The notes: a model not told the origin generated them from the sequence alone. A stretch of DNA of 64,000 nucleotides from CAIXSC01 sp046349915 (GCA_046349915.1 JAXMBL010000009.1:124001-188000), one strand, 5' to 3'. Numbered from the stretch's first letter, positions 53,865 through 62,988 are shown. Numbers and translations are program-made.

Positions 53865-54626
53865 ATGAGCACCGTTACCTCCCAGTCCCCGCTGCTCGAA
53901 CGCAGGTTAACAACTAGTTTTAGGCAGACCGGACCCACCATGAATGGTGGCGCGATCGCGTTGCCCGTGCCCGGCGAGTTCGCCGACGAGCCGAATATCG
54001 CGGCCGAGTTCGATGTGCCAGACCGGCCGGTGTACGAGTTCTTTAAGCGAGCGCTCGACATCACCTTGTGCCTGATCCTGCTCCCGCTCGCGGCGCCGAT
54101 CATCGCCTGCTGTGCCCTGCTGGTTTGGTGCGAGAGCCCTGGCAAGGTGCTGTTTCGTCAAGCTCGCACAGGGAAAGACGGGCGACGCTTCCGCATGTTC
54201 AAGCTGCGGACGATGGTGGCGAATGCCGAAGAGCTGAAAGAAAAATACCGCCACTTGAATGAACTGACTTGGCCCGACTTCAAGATCTCGAACGACCCGC
54301 GAGTGACCCGGATCGGCCGAATTCTGCGAAAAACGAGTTTGGATGAGCTGCCGCAGGTCTTCAATGTGCTGTTGGGCGACATGAGTTTGGTGGGTCCGCG
54401 CCCGACATCTTTCAGCGCGGACACCTATCAGCCGTGGCAGTACGAGCGACTGGCGGTGACGCCGGGCATCACCGGTTTGTGGCAGATTCAAGGGCGAGCG
54501 AACATTGATTTCGACGATCGAGTGCGTCTGGACATCCAATACATCCGCAATCGTGGCTTTTGGCTCGACGTGAAGATCCTGTTCGCCACGGTGTTCGCAG
54601 TGCTGCAACAAAAGGGCGCGAAGTAA
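53865..54626 (+). CDS. Initiating undecaprenyl-phosphate sugar transferase (WcaJ/WbaP family)
   Basis: 253 residues from ATG 53865 (53940 is an alternative). One membrane helix (residues about 57-77), then the bacterial sugar transferase domain: FRQARTGKDGRRFRMFKLRT, NDPRVTRIGRILRKTSLDEL, LGDMSLVGPRP and VTPGITGLWQIQGRANIDFD. It places the first sugar phosphate on the lipid carrier, starting exopolysaccharide assembly. Short form, lacking the N-terminal multi-helix part of WcaJ. It is divergent from the rest of the locus. Confidence 0.92.
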   Translation: MSTVTSQSPLLERRLTTSFRQTGPTMNGGAIALPVPGEFADEPNIAAEFDVPDRPVYEFFKRALDITLCLILLPLAAPIIACCALLVWCESPGKVLFRQARTGKDGRRFRMFKLRTMVANAEELKEKYRHLNELTWPDFKISNDPRVTRIGRILRKTSLDELPQVFNVLLGDMSLVGPRPTSFSADTYQPWQYERLAVTPGITGLWQIQGRANIDFDDRVRLDIQYIRNRGFWLDVKILFATVFAVLQQKGAK

Positions 54627-54634
54627 CGCAAAAT

Positions 54635-54658
54635 GTACGACGGACTTCCAGTCCGTCG
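54635..54658. repeat. Stop-proximal hairpin repeat, copy 3
   Basis: GACGGACT-TCC-AGTCCGTC, 8 bases after the sugar-transferase stop. Confidence 0.85.
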
Positions 54659-54744
54659 CGCAAATCCACCTTGGAGAGGTCTACACCCCCAATCCGACCT
54701 CTCCTCAGAATCTCCCTGCCCCATCTTCTTCCGTGAAGCGCAGC

Positions 54745-54826
54745 TGTTCCGTGTCGTTCCGTGGCCAAAACGATGGCGGTACGAGTACGCGGTGCGGCTG
54801 ATCATCTCGCGAAGCGAGATGGCTAC
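54745..54826. repeat. Intergenic repeat ending in the CTCGCGAAGCGAG palindrome, copy 3
   Basis: CCGTGTCGTTCCGTGGCC, then GTACGCGGTGCGGCTGATC and ATCTCGCGAAGCGAGAT (54804-54820). Nearest in sequence to copy 1. Confidence 0.75.
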
Positions 54827-54918
54827 TTCCGTGGGCACCAACAAGATTGAGGGGAAAAAATGTCGGAAGGGCCCCAACCGACCTTGATTATGGCGAGTTT
54901 CGTGGCACAATAGCCCTC

Positions 54919-55000
54919 GGAGGGTATCCGAATGGCTAGGGGTCTGATTCGAAATCAGATGCTGCGCAAGCAGTTGCGGGTTCGAGTCCCGTGCCCTCCG
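54919..55000 (+). tRNA. tRNA-Ser(CGA)
   Basis: Acceptor stem GGAGGGT with GCCCTCC, discriminator G at 55000. The anticodon loop TTCGAAA gives anticodon CGA, within a stem TCTGA/TCAGA. A long variable arm (TGCTGCGCAAGCAG) is the class II feature expected for Ser, and the T arm reads GCGGG-TTCGAGT-CCCGT. CCA is not encoded. It reads codon UCG. Confidence 0.95.
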
Positions 55001-55196
55001 CTTCTTTAGAATTCAACGCCACAAGTAACTGATGAATTGAGAGTTACGGCGTTGTGTCTGCTTTGGCCCATCGAGCAATTTTCGTTCTGGGCCAATCTCG
55101 CGGGCTTTTGCCAAGCAGTAGCAATAGTTCTCCCCTAGAGCCTGCCAACTCGCTCTGATCCACCTCGTGCTTGTAAGCCCCCACCGTGGCCGCTAA

Positions 55197-55218
55197 GATC
55201 GTGCGTATACACACGATC
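55197..55218. promoter_or_regulatory. Candidate MarR operator (22-bp palindrome)
   Basis: GATCGTG-CGTATACA-CACGATC is an almost perfect inverted repeat of two 7-base arms around GTATAC. It ends 24 bases before the MarR-family start codon, a usual place for autoregulation. The gap 55001-55196 holds nothing else recognised. Confidence 0.6.
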
Positions 55219-55242
55219 CTGAGCCAGCCGAGGGCAAAGATA

Positions 55243-55737
55243 ATGACGGCCAAAGACGAGCTTCCGTTGGCGCTGCGGACCGCTTACCTGATCATGCACC
55301 GCAGGTCCGATGCGGCTTTCGCACAGCATGACATTACGGCCGACCAGTTTGTGCTGCTCGCATCACTCGCTCGCGGCCAGGCGATGACCCAGCGCGAACT
55401 GGCGGCTCGCATGCCCTCCGATCCTAGCACGGTGCGAGCCATGCTCGTTCTGCTCGAAAAACAAGGGCTCATCACACGCACCACTCATCCCACCGACTCG
55501 CGAGCTCGCACGGTCAGCCTGACTGAAGCGGGTGCGAAGAAGTTCAAGGCTGCATGGGAAGCGGGCCAACCTGTTCGAGACCAGCTTGTCGAAGCACTCA
55601 GCGACGGCGAAGCCCAAGCATTGCTGTCGTTACTTCGACGAGTTGCCGAGTCTCTCGGAAGTCAATCGCCTGAGCTCGCCTTCGACACAACCACGACAAG
55701 CAAACCGACACCCACCAAGTCCCTAACGACTCACTGA
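55243..55737 (+). CDS. MarR-family transcriptional regulator
   Basis: 164 residues from ATG 55243. A winged helix-turn-helix: FVLLASLARGQAMTQRELAA, RMPSDPSTVRAMLVLLEKQG (recognition helix) and GLITRTTHPTDSRARTVSLT (wing with the conserved DxRxR). Dimer helices flank it. MarR proteins usually bind a palindrome in their own promoter and respond to small phenolic ligands. The adjacent gene, a feruloyl-esterase-like enzyme 64 bases downstream, is a likely target. Confidence 0.93.
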   Translation: MTAKDELPLALRTAYLIMHRRSDAAFAQHDITADQFVLLASLARGQAMTQRELAARMPSDPSTVRAMLVLLEKQGLITRTTHPTDSRARTVSLTEAGAKKFKAAWEAGQPVRDQLVEALSDGEAQALLSLLRRVAESLGSQSPELAFDTTTTSKPTPTKSLTTH

Positions 55738-55801
55738 CCAAACTGTCCGCTCACCAGCTCTTCGACAGCAATCTCGTCATCGTCTGGAACAGGAGATCCT
55801 C

Positions 55802-57955
55802 GTGTCACGCAAGTTCCTAATCATCGCCATTCTGCTCGCCCCCACCATCACGTTCGCCCAGGACCAGAATCCCAAAGAGGCTGGCGCCCAAGTAAAGGAA
55901 GCGACTCGGCCCAACGCGCCACCGCAAAATCGTCCGCCGCAAGGCCGACGAGGTCCTGGAGGCTTTGGCGGCCCCATCGTTTTGGGGCCGGATGATAAGC
56001 AGATTTACCCCGATCCGACGGACGACATCGTCGCCAATCGAGACAACATCCTGCACGGCAAACTGGAGATGATCGAATACGAATCGAAAACAGTGGGCAC
56101 GGTTCGGAAGCTGAACGTCTACACACCGCCCGGCTACTCGACCGAGAAAAAGTACCCGGTGCTTTACCTCCTGCACGGTATCGGTGGAGACGAAACCGAA
56201 TGGCAGCGGTTCGTCAAGCCCAACTTGCTGCTCGACAATCTGATCGCGGACGGCAAAGCGGTTCCGATGATCATCGTGATGCCCAACGGTCGCGCCCAGA
56301 AGAATGATCGGCCAGGGGGAAATGTTTTCGAATCGGCGCCAGCGTTTGCCGTCTTCGAACGAGATCTCTTGGATGACGTGATTCCTGCGATCGAATCTCG
56401 CTACTCGGTCCAGAAGGATCGCGACCATCGAGCGATCGCGGGACTCTCCATGGGAGGTGGACAATCACTCAACTTCGGCCTTGGCCACTTAGAAACGTTT
56501 GCGTGGGTCGGCGGATTCTCCTCGGCCCCCAACACCAAGAAGCCCGAAGAACTGATTCCGGACGCAAAAAAAACCAAGGAACAACTGAAACTGCTGTGGC
56601 TGTCATGCGGCAACAAAGATGGACTGATCAACATCAGTCAAAACACTCAACGGTATCTGACGAGCCAAGGCGTACCGCATGTCTGGAACGTCGACACTTA
56701 CGGTCACGACGCGACTCATTGGCGAAACAACCTGTACCACTTCGCCCAGCTCCTTTTCAACGATGAGGCCGCGAAGGCCGCGTTGAGTCGCAAGCCTGCT
56801 GCGCCCGAGCCGAAGCCCGAGGCGCCGACCAAGCCAGCAGCCGAAACGTCAAATTCTTCATCGGCATCTCCGCCAAAATCTCTGGACGGCATCGTCGACG
56901 ATTTCAAACCTGCTCTGACGAACCAGCCCGGCAAAGAGTATCCCCAGGTGAACTCCCAAGGCCGGATCAAGTTTCGCATTACGGCACCCGAGGCAAAAAG
57001 CGTATCGACCACGTTTCGCGATAGCACGGAGTTCGTGAAGGGGGACGATGGAGTTTGGACCGGTTACTCGCGGCCGCTCGACGAAGGATTCCACTATTAC
57101 GAGTTGATCATCGACGGCGCTCATGTGCCCGATCCCAACAGCACCTTCTATTTCGGAGCGTTGCGTTGGGGGAGCGGCATCGAAATCCCCGCTCATGACG
57201 CGGACTTCTATGCTCTAAAGAACGTTCCTCACGGTCAAACGCGTGAGGTTTACTTTCACTCGGACAGCACGAATTCGGAACGTCGAGCTTTTGTCTACAC
57301 TCCGCCGGGATACGACAGTGATGCGAGCAAGCGTTATCCCGTGCTGTACCTACAGCATGGTTGGGGTGAAAACGAGTATGGCTGGAGCGTCCAAGGCCAT
57401 GCGGGGCGAATCATGGACAACCTGATCGCCGCGGACAAGGTGAAACCATTCATCATCGTGATGACTTATGGAATGACCAACGACACTCGCATCGGCGGGT
57501 TGCGGGACTTCGATATTACTCACTTCGAGAAGGTATTGGTTCACGAGTTGGTTCCTTACATCGATGCTCACTTCCGCACGTTAACCGATCAAGCCAATCG
57601 CGCGATGGCTGGATTATCGATGGGCAGCATGGAAACTCGGCTGATCACGCTGCGCCATCTCGACAAGTTCTCGCACATTGGACTCTTCAGCGGCGCGACG
57701 ATCAGCAAGGAAGATGTGGAGAAGACCGACGGATTCAAGGAGAAAGTCAAGTTGGTATTTGTCAGCTATGGAAGTAAGGAAGTGGGGGGAGGAAGATCGC
57801 GTCGCGGCGGCGATCCCGCGGACTCTGTCAAGCAAATCAAGGAGCTTGGGGTTAACGCCCATTACTATCTATCGCACGAGACGGCGCATGAATGGCAGAC
57901 ATGGCGTCGCAGCCTGAGAGAGTTCGCGCCGCTGCTGTTCCAAACTAGTAACTAG
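55802..57955 (+). CDS. Secreted protein with two esterase domains (feruloyl-esterase-like)
   Basis: 717 residues, GTG start with AGGAGA 5-6 bases upstream. Signal peptide SRKFLIIAILLAPTITFAQD. Esterase domain 1 is at about 90-320 with the nucleophile in IAGLSMGGGQS and the His in YGHDATHWRN. A linker of Pro/Ala follows, then an E-set/CBM48-like domain (PQVNSQGRIKFRITAPEAKS, about 375-465) and esterase domain 2 at about 480-715 with AMAGLSMGSME and HETAHEWQTW. The E-set plus esterase arrangement is that of XynZ/Fae-type enzymes that cut ester links on plant or algal polysaccharides. Two catalytic domains in one chain are unusual and look like an internal duplication. Confidence 0.88.
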   Translation: MSRKFLIIAILLAPTITFAQDQNPKEAGAQVKEATRPNAPPQNRPPQGRRGPGGFGGPIVLGPDDKQIYPDPTDDIVANRDNILHGKLEMIEYESKTVGTVRKLNVYTPPGYSTEKKYPVLYLLHGIGGDETEWQRFVKPNLLLDNLIADGKAVPMIIVMPNGRAQKNDRPGGNVFESAPAFAVFERDLLDDVIPAIESRYSVQKDRDHRAIAGLSMGGGQSLNFGLGHLETFAWVGGFSSAPNTKKPEELIPDAKKTKEQLKLLWLSCGNKDGLINISQNTQRYLTSQGVPHVWNVDTYGHDATHWRNNLYHFAQLLFNDEAAKAALSRKPAAPEPKPEAPTKPAAETSNSSSASPPKSLDGIVDDFKPALTNQPGKEYPQVNSQGRIKFRITAPEAKSVSTTFRDSTEFVKGDDGVWTGYSRPLDEGFHYYELIIDGAHVPDPNSTFYFGALRWGSGIEIPAHDADFYALKNVPHGQTREVYFHSDSTNSERRAFVYTPPGYDSDASKRYPVLYLQHGWGENEYGWSVQGHAGRIMDNLIAADKVKPFIIVMTYGMTNDTRIGGLRDFDITHFEKVLVHELVPYIDAHFRTLTDQANRAMAGLSMGSMETRLITLRHLDKFSHIGLFSGATISKEDVEKTDGFKEKVKLVFVSYGSKEVGGGRSRRGGDPADSVKQIKELGVNAHYYLSHETAHEWQTWRRSLREFAPLLFQTSN

Positions 57956-58192
57956 GTTGCGAAGTAGCCCGCTCGCTTTGCGAGCGGTTAGCCGCGGACA
58001 AAATGGCGTTGCCAAAAACGCAGGGGGTTCGCGCTGCCAACGTTTCTGCAGCTTTGCCGGAGGCAAAGGCAACTGTCGCCTCGGTTTTTCCTATCTCCCC
58101 CATGCGTGGTTTCTATAGGCCCTTCTCCCTGCTGGCACCTATAGAGCCCTTAGAGACCCGAGCGATTCTCCTCGGACGAAAGGGATCACCTA
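57956..58192. repeat. Intergenic repeats, no gene
   Basis: Holds GCCCGCTCGCTTTGCGAGCG (palindrome related to family B cassettes) and GCTTTGCCGGAGGCAAAGGC, the reverse complement of the module in R1, R2 and R3. No terminator with a T-run is seen. Confidence 0.65.
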
Positions 58193-58483
58193 ATGCGCTG
58201 TCCTATGTGCCAAGAAACACTCACAATGGCGGAACGCCAGGGTGTGGAGATCGACTACTGCCCCAAATGTCGAGGCGTCTGGCTGGATCGGGGTGAGCTA
58301 GAAAAGCTGATCGAACGTTCGTACGCACCGACTCAGGCCGCCGCTCCGCCGCCGAAGGAGCGATGGCAGCGGGACGACGATCACGATGACGACGACTACC
58401 GAGACCGGCGAGATCGACCGCGCTACGATGGCAAGTACAAGAAACGCGAATCATGGTTGAGTGACCTGTTCGATTTCGGTTGA
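58193..58483 (+). CDS. zf-TFIIB-type zinc-ribbon protein
   Basis: 96 residues. MRCPMCQETLTMAERQGVEI and DYCPKCRGVWLDRGELEKLI form the zf-TFIIB domain (CPxC...CPxCxGxWLDxGEL). The rest is a charged Asp/Arg tail (DDDHDDDDYRDRRDRPRYDG) ending in WLSDLFDFG, a common arrangement in bacteria. One zinc ion is expected. Function not known. Confidence 0.92.
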   Translation: MRCPMCQETLTMAERQGVEIDYCPKCRGVWLDRGELEKLIERSYAPTQAAAPPPKERWQRDDDHDDDDYRDRRDRPRYDGKYKKRESWLSDLFDFG

Positions 58484-58541
58484 TGCACCTCACTCGAAGT
58501 TGCTCGACTTCCTTCCCGCGGGACTTACAGCGAACGGCACC

Positions 58542-59693
58542 ATGGCGCCTCGACGCATCGGCATTCTCGGCTGCGGCATGATCGCCGAATTAGGCCACCT
58601 CCCAGCACTCAAAAACTGCCCCGGACTCGTCGTGGACGCGATCTACGATGTGAACTGGAATCGCGCGCTGGCGATGCAGTCCAAGTTCCAGATCCCGCAC
58701 GCTTATCCTCAGGAGAGCGATTTCTGGCAGTCCGACCTCGACGCTGTCGTCATTTGCACTCCGGCTCCCTTGCACTTGAACAACGTGCTCGAGGCCGCTC
58801 GTCATGGCAAACACGTGCTGTGCGAAAAACCGCTGGCGATGAACGAGTCCGACATCCAGCAGATGATTGACGTGATGGAACGCGCGGGCTTGATGTTCTT
58901 CACAGGGTTCACCTACCGCTTCAGCGGTTCCGCTCAAGAAATCCACCGACTCGTCCGCTCGAAATCAATCGGCGAGATCCGCAGCCTGCGACTCGTCTAC
59001 CTCTGGAATCTCCACGGCAAATGGAGTTGGAACGACCGAGGGGAACGTATCGCCAGCCCGTTACGAGTGGGACGCATGCTGGAAGGCGGGCCGCTGGTCG
59101 ATTGCGGAGTTCATCAGATCGATCTCGCTCGCTGGTGGCTTGGTTCCGAAGTGGAATGGCAACGAGGACTCGGCGTCTGGGTCGAAGACTATGTCGCGCC
59201 CGACCATGTCTACTTGCATATGGGACATGCCTGCGGCGCCCATACGATGGTCGAGATGAGCTTCTCGTACAACGCGACCTCGCGTGAGCCTCGTAGCCAC
59301 TTTCAATACGAGTTGATCGGGACCGATGGCGTCATTCGCTACAACCGCGAAGAGCATTCCTTCGAACTACGAAACTCCCATGGCACTCAGTGGCTAGCGT
59401 GGCATCCCGAGAAGAACTTTGCGGGGATGTACGCCGAGTTCTCGCATGCGCTGCATACGGGGCAAGCGCGGAACATGCCAACCGCTCGTGATGGTTTGGC
59501 GGCGACGCAGATCGCTCGGAAAGCGACTGAGGAAGCGATCCGCGACCGTGAACACCCCAGCCTCACTCACCGTTCGTCGCTCGTGCGAGCCGAACCTTCC
59601 AGCACCGCCGCGTCCCCAAGCCCACTCGACGCGGAAGACATCGACGAAACCACGTTTGAACTCACCCAAGTCCCAGAAACTCTCACAACATGA
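58542..59693 (+). CDS. Gfo/Idh/MocA-family oxidoreductase
   Basis: 383 residues from ATG 58542 (MAPRRIGILGCGMIAELGHL). The N-terminal Rossmann domain with GILGCGMIAELGH, AVVICTPAPLHLNNVLEAAR and HVLCEKPLAMNE is followed by the C-terminal sheet domain, with DCGVHQIDLARWW bearing the catalytic His/Asp pair of this family. It oxidises or reduces a sugar or cyclitol using NAD(P). Substrate unknown. The stop overlaps the TerC start (ATGA). Confidence 0.92.
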   Translation: MAPRRIGILGCGMIAELGHLPALKNCPGLVVDAIYDVNWNRALAMQSKFQIPHAYPQESDFWQSDLDAVVICTPAPLHLNNVLEAARHGKHVLCEKPLAMNESDIQQMIDVMERAGLMFFTGFTYRFSGSAQEIHRLVRSKSIGEIRSLRLVYLWNLHGKWSWNDRGERIASPLRVGRMLEGGPLVDCGVHQIDLARWWLGSEVEWQRGLGVWVEDYVAPDHVYLHMGHACGAHTMVEMSFSYNATSREPRSHFQYELIGTDGVIRYNREEHSFELRNSHGTQWLAWHPEKNFAGMYAEFSHALHTGQARNMPTARDGLAATQIARKATEEAIRDREHPSLTHRSSLVRAEPSSTAASPSPLDAEDIDETTFELTQVPETLTT

Positions 59694-60409
59694 ACGATTT
59701 GTTTACCGTGGAAGCGTTGATGGCGTTGTTGACCCTGACGTCATTGGAGGTGGTGCTGGGAATCGATAACGTCATCTTCATTGCGATTCTTGCGGGCAAA
59801 TTGCCAGAATCGCAACGCGACTCGGCCAGACGCTTGGGTTTGACGTTGGCCGTTGTCTCGCGAGCCATCCTGGTGCTCGCCATCGGCTGGGTCATGCAGT
59901 TGAACCAGCCGATGTTTCAATTATTCGGAACATCATTCTCTGGCAAGGATCTGATACTGATCTTGGGCGGCTTGTTCCTGTTGGGCAAAGCCACTTACGA
60001 AATCCATCACAAGATTGAAGGGGCCAATGCGCCCGCTGATTCACTCCCCGCCGCCGCCTCACTGCGCATGGTGTTGATGCAGGTGCTGATGATCGATGTC
60101 GTGTTCTCGCTCGATTCGGTGATCACGGCCGTCGGCATGACCGAGGGGCTCAAGTCGCCCGTCGTCATCATGATTGCCGCGATCGCTATTTCGGTGATCG
60201 TGATGTTGGTCTTCTCGAAGGCGATTGTCACCTTCATCGAGCGTCATCCCGCGTTGAAAATCCTCGCTCTCGCCTTCTTGTTGTTGATCGGCACCCTGCT
60301 TGTCGCCGAGGGCTTCCATCAGAAGATCCCCAAGGGCTACGTCTACTTTGCGATGGCCTTCTCGCTGGGCGTCGACATATTGCAGATGCGAGCCACGAAG
60401 AAGAAATGA
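59690..60409 (+). CDS. TerC-family integral membrane protein
   Basis: 239 residues, about seven hydrophobic segments. LEVVLGIDNVIFIAILAGKL and IDVVFSLDSVITAVGMTEG are the paired acidic TerC motifs within the membrane. ALAFLLLIGTLLVAEGFHQK and YFAMAFSLGVDILQM close the domain. TerC/Alx/MeeF-type proteins export Mn2+ and help metalate exported proteins. It probably works in metal homeostasis here. Confidence 0.92.
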   Translation: MNDLFTVEALMALLTLTSLEVVLGIDNVIFIAILAGKLPESQRDSARRLGLTLAVVSRAILVLAIGWVMQLNQPMFQLFGTSFSGKDLILILGGLFLLGKATYEIHHKIEGANAPADSLPAAASLRMVLMQVLMIDVVFSLDSVITAVGMTEGLKSPVVIMIAAIAISVIVMLVFSKAIVTFIERHPALKILALAFLLLIGTLLVAEGFHQKIPKGYVYFAMAFSLGVDILQMRATKKK

Positions 60410-60544
60410 AGCGTTTGACCTCTCCGTCGTGAGTATTCGCCAGGGCAGGAATCGGCCACGGAAGGACACGAAAGATCACGGAAAGACGGGGACTAGGAAG
60501 AGTTCGGCTGGCGAGCTATGGCTGAATCAGACTATGTGGCTAAC

Positions 60545-60640
60545 TGGACAGCATCAGATCCGACCACTTGAGACAACCGTAATGAACTCGATCGGTGCTC
60601 TCAAGTGAATGCACCACGAATCACCCGAATTGTACGAATG
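60545..60640. repeat. Intergenic repeat shared with 62703-62830
   Basis: AACTGGACAGCATCAGATC, ACTTGAGACAAC, GTGAATGCACCACGAATC, CGAATTGTACGAATG; the copy near 62703 has TTGGACAGCGCCAGGTTTAT, ACTTGAGGCAAC and GTGATTGCACCACGAATC. The gap 60410-60898 also has a tandem CTTCCTC tract (about 60738-60765). No gene. Confidence 0.7.
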
Positions 60641-60898
60641 GGGTGGTTGATGCGGGGTGCGTGGTACGAGACCAGCCGTGGCCGTCGAGAAAGAGAAAGA
60701 ATGAGAGAACAATTCGATCGCTCGCGATGACATCAAACTTCCTCCTTCCTCCTTCCTCCTTCGCCCTTCTTCCTTCCAGATTCGTTCGATCAGTGGTCCG
60801 TACTCGCCTAACTCCCCCTGCGCCCTCCACAAAGCTTGACTCCCGTCATTGATCTGGGATCATCGCAAACATCGAATAGATGCATCTGCGGGGAGTTC

Positions 60899-62146
60899 AT
60901 GACTTTGTCCATTTTGCGATCTCGACCAATTATCTTTGTTTACTCTCACCTATCACTAATATTCGCGGCCTTCTTCACGCACATGGTTGTCGGTCAGGAA
61001 CCGGACCAGCCAGTCGCGGGTCGCGAGATTCGGGTATCCACAAGGGAGGCTTTGCAGCAATCGCTCGTAAACGCTCGACCAGGTGATCGGATTCTAGTCG
61101 CTCCCGGAGAATACTCGGGAGGATTGACCGCGCGCAATCTGCGTGGCGAGCGACAAAGGCCGATCGTGATCGCCGCCGCCAACTCGCAGGCGCCACCAGT
61201 CTTCGCCGGGGGAGGCGCGGCTTTTCACTTGAGTTCGCCGGTTTACGTGGAACTGCGCGATTTGGTCATCAAGGGCGCATCCGGCAACGGCCTGAACATC
61301 GACGATGGCGGTTCAACCGACTCGCCCGCGCGAGGCATTATCCTGAGCGGTTTACGGATCAGCGACACTGGTCCAAGAGGAAATCGCGATGGCATCAAGC
61401 TCTCCGGCGTTAACCAGTTCTCGGTGATCGATTGCGTGATCGATCGCTGGGGTGATGGAGGATCTGGCATCGATATGGTGGGTTGCCATCAAGGCCGAAT
61501 CGAACGTTGCCGCTTCCAAGATCGAGGCGACTCGGGCGGCAATGGAGTGCAAATGAAGGGTGGCAGCTCGCAGATCACCGTCAGCGGCTGCCGGTTCGAG
61601 AATGCGGGCGGGCGAGCATTGAATCTCGGCGGGAGCACCGGCGCGGCATACTTTCGTCCCGCGACCGCCAACGTCGAGGCGACCCGAATTACGGTCGAAG
61701 ACAACACGATCATCGGTTCGATGGCCGCAATCGCCTTCGTCGGCGTCGATCAAGCGACAGTAAGATACAACACCGTGTACGAACCGACTCACTGGCTCTT
61801 TCGCATCCTCCAAGAGAATCGCGACGAACGATTCCTGCCGTGCCGCCAGGGAGTCGTCGAACATAATCTGATTGTCTTTCGTGCGAACAAGCTGCGAGCC
61901 GCGGTCAACGTGGGGCCTGGCGTCGATGCCGGGTCGTTCCGATTCGCAGCCAATTATTGGTACTGCGTCGATGCGTCGGAACGGTCGCGCCGCACCGATC
62001 TGCCCACGCCAGAAATGAACGGCCGCTATGGAGTCGATCCTCAGTTCACAGATCCCGAGAAACTCGACCTGCGTCTCAAGCCGTCCAGTCCCGTGCAAGA
62101 TGCGGGCGTTCGCACCAAACCAATCCATCTTAGGGGACAACCATAG
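60899..62146 (+). CDS. Exported right-handed beta-helix protein
   Basis: 415 residues from ATG 60899, with GGGGAG 4 bases upstream. A hydrophobic signal segment (PIIFVYSHLSLIFAAFF) leads to EALQQSLVNARPGDRILVAP, the usual start of chondroitinase-B/pectate-lyase-like beta-helices. Repeated coils follow: LRDLVIKGASGNGLNIDDGG, GIILSGLRISDTGPRGNRDG, RIERCRFQDRG, VEDNTIIGSMAAIAFVGVD. It probably binds or cuts an acidic polysaccharide outside the cell; catalytic residues could not be identified with confidence. Confidence 0.82.
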   Translation: MTLSILRSRPIIFVYSHLSLIFAAFFTHMVVGQEPDQPVAGREIRVSTREALQQSLVNARPGDRILVAPGEYSGGLTARNLRGERQRPIVIAAANSQAPPVFAGGGAAFHLSSPVYVELRDLVIKGASGNGLNIDDGGSTDSPARGIILSGLRISDTGPRGNRDGIKLSGVNQFSVIDCVIDRWGDGGSGIDMVGCHQGRIERCRFQDRGDSGGNGVQMKGGSSQITVSGCRFENAGGRALNLGGSTGAAYFRPATANVEATRITVEDNTIIGSMAAIAFVGVDQATVRYNTVYEPTHWLFRILQENRDERFLPCRQGVVEHNLIVFRANKLRAAVNVGPGVDAGSFRFAANYWYCVDASERSRRTDLPTPEMNGRYGVDPQFTDPEKLDLRLKPSSPVQDAGVRTKPIHLRGQP

Positions 62147-62216
62147 CCTTCGGACGAGCGGACCGATATCTTGACACAGACGTCAGCACTTTCTTCTTGC
62201 CTCCTCGGAGGCTCGT

Positions 62217-62702
62217 GTGTCCCTTACTCCTCAGCAAACGCAAGCCATTGTTCACTCTGCGGCCCAACTACTCCGCCAAAGGAACGGCCGGAATCCTCTC
62301 AGATTGTCCGACGCCGTCGCCGACCAATTAGACATCCGCGATGACGAGGCTGTCTATCAAGCGGTGATTGGGAATTGGGCCGCCATCAATTCTCAAGCGG
62401 GACTAGGAGAACTCAATTACGTCAGTTCCGATGCGATGTACTGCACGGAGCTTTATCTCGAGTTTGGGCACGCGGCCCTTAATGGCCGCGGGGAACTCTT
62501 ACGCTACGCGGGCACAAGCTTCCACGAAGGTGGTAGTCGCCACAGACTGTTCGGTGTTCGAGCATTCAATTGCGAGCCTCCTCATTTACTGGTTTCACCT
62601 CACTTCACCTGCGTCGCGGCGGTGGGGGCCGGTCGATCCGCCCTCGAAAACATGCTGAAGACTCATGTCTTGGGCCCAGGCGAACGACGCTCGGTCCGTT
62701 AA
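62217..62702 (+). CDS. Unknown protein
   Basis: 161 residues, GTG start with GGAGG 5 bases upstream. It starts TPQQTQAIVHSAAQLLRQRN, then LSDAVADQLDIRDDEAVYQA. YVSSDAMYCTELYLEFGHAA and AGTSFHEGGSRHRLFGVRAF follow; the C-terminal Gly/Ala stretch is VAAVGAGRSALENML. No signal peptide. Not recognised. The downstream gap 62703-62988 holds repeats only. Confidence 0.7.
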   Translation: MSLTPQQTQAIVHSAAQLLRQRNGRNPLRLSDAVADQLDIRDDEAVYQAVIGNWAAINSQAGLGELNYVSSDAMYCTELYLEFGHAALNGRGELLRYAGTSFHEGGSRHRLFGVRAFNCEPPHLLVSPHFTCVAAVGAGRSALENMLKTHVLGPGERRSVR

Positions 62703-62988
62703 TTGGACAGCGCCAGGTTTATCAACTTGAGGCAACACGAAACAGTGACAGAGTTAGTGCTTAGAATCGATCAGTGATGATCAGTGTTCCCAAGTGATTG
62801 CACCACGAATCTCGCGAATCGCACGAATGAGTAAATGGGACTCTTCCTCAAGACTCGTGGCATTAATGCGATTCGTGGACCGCAACCATCTAACGACCTC
62901 CCCCCTCTATTCTCATCCGTGTCATCGGTGTTATCCGTGGTCGACCGACTTCTGTGTCTGACATCCGTGATTCCAGGCAAACCTGCTG

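Noticed and set aside
60836..60898. Earlier start for the beta-helix protein
   Set aside because: Only the ATG at 60899 has GGGGAG in place and gives a signal peptide at the N-terminus.
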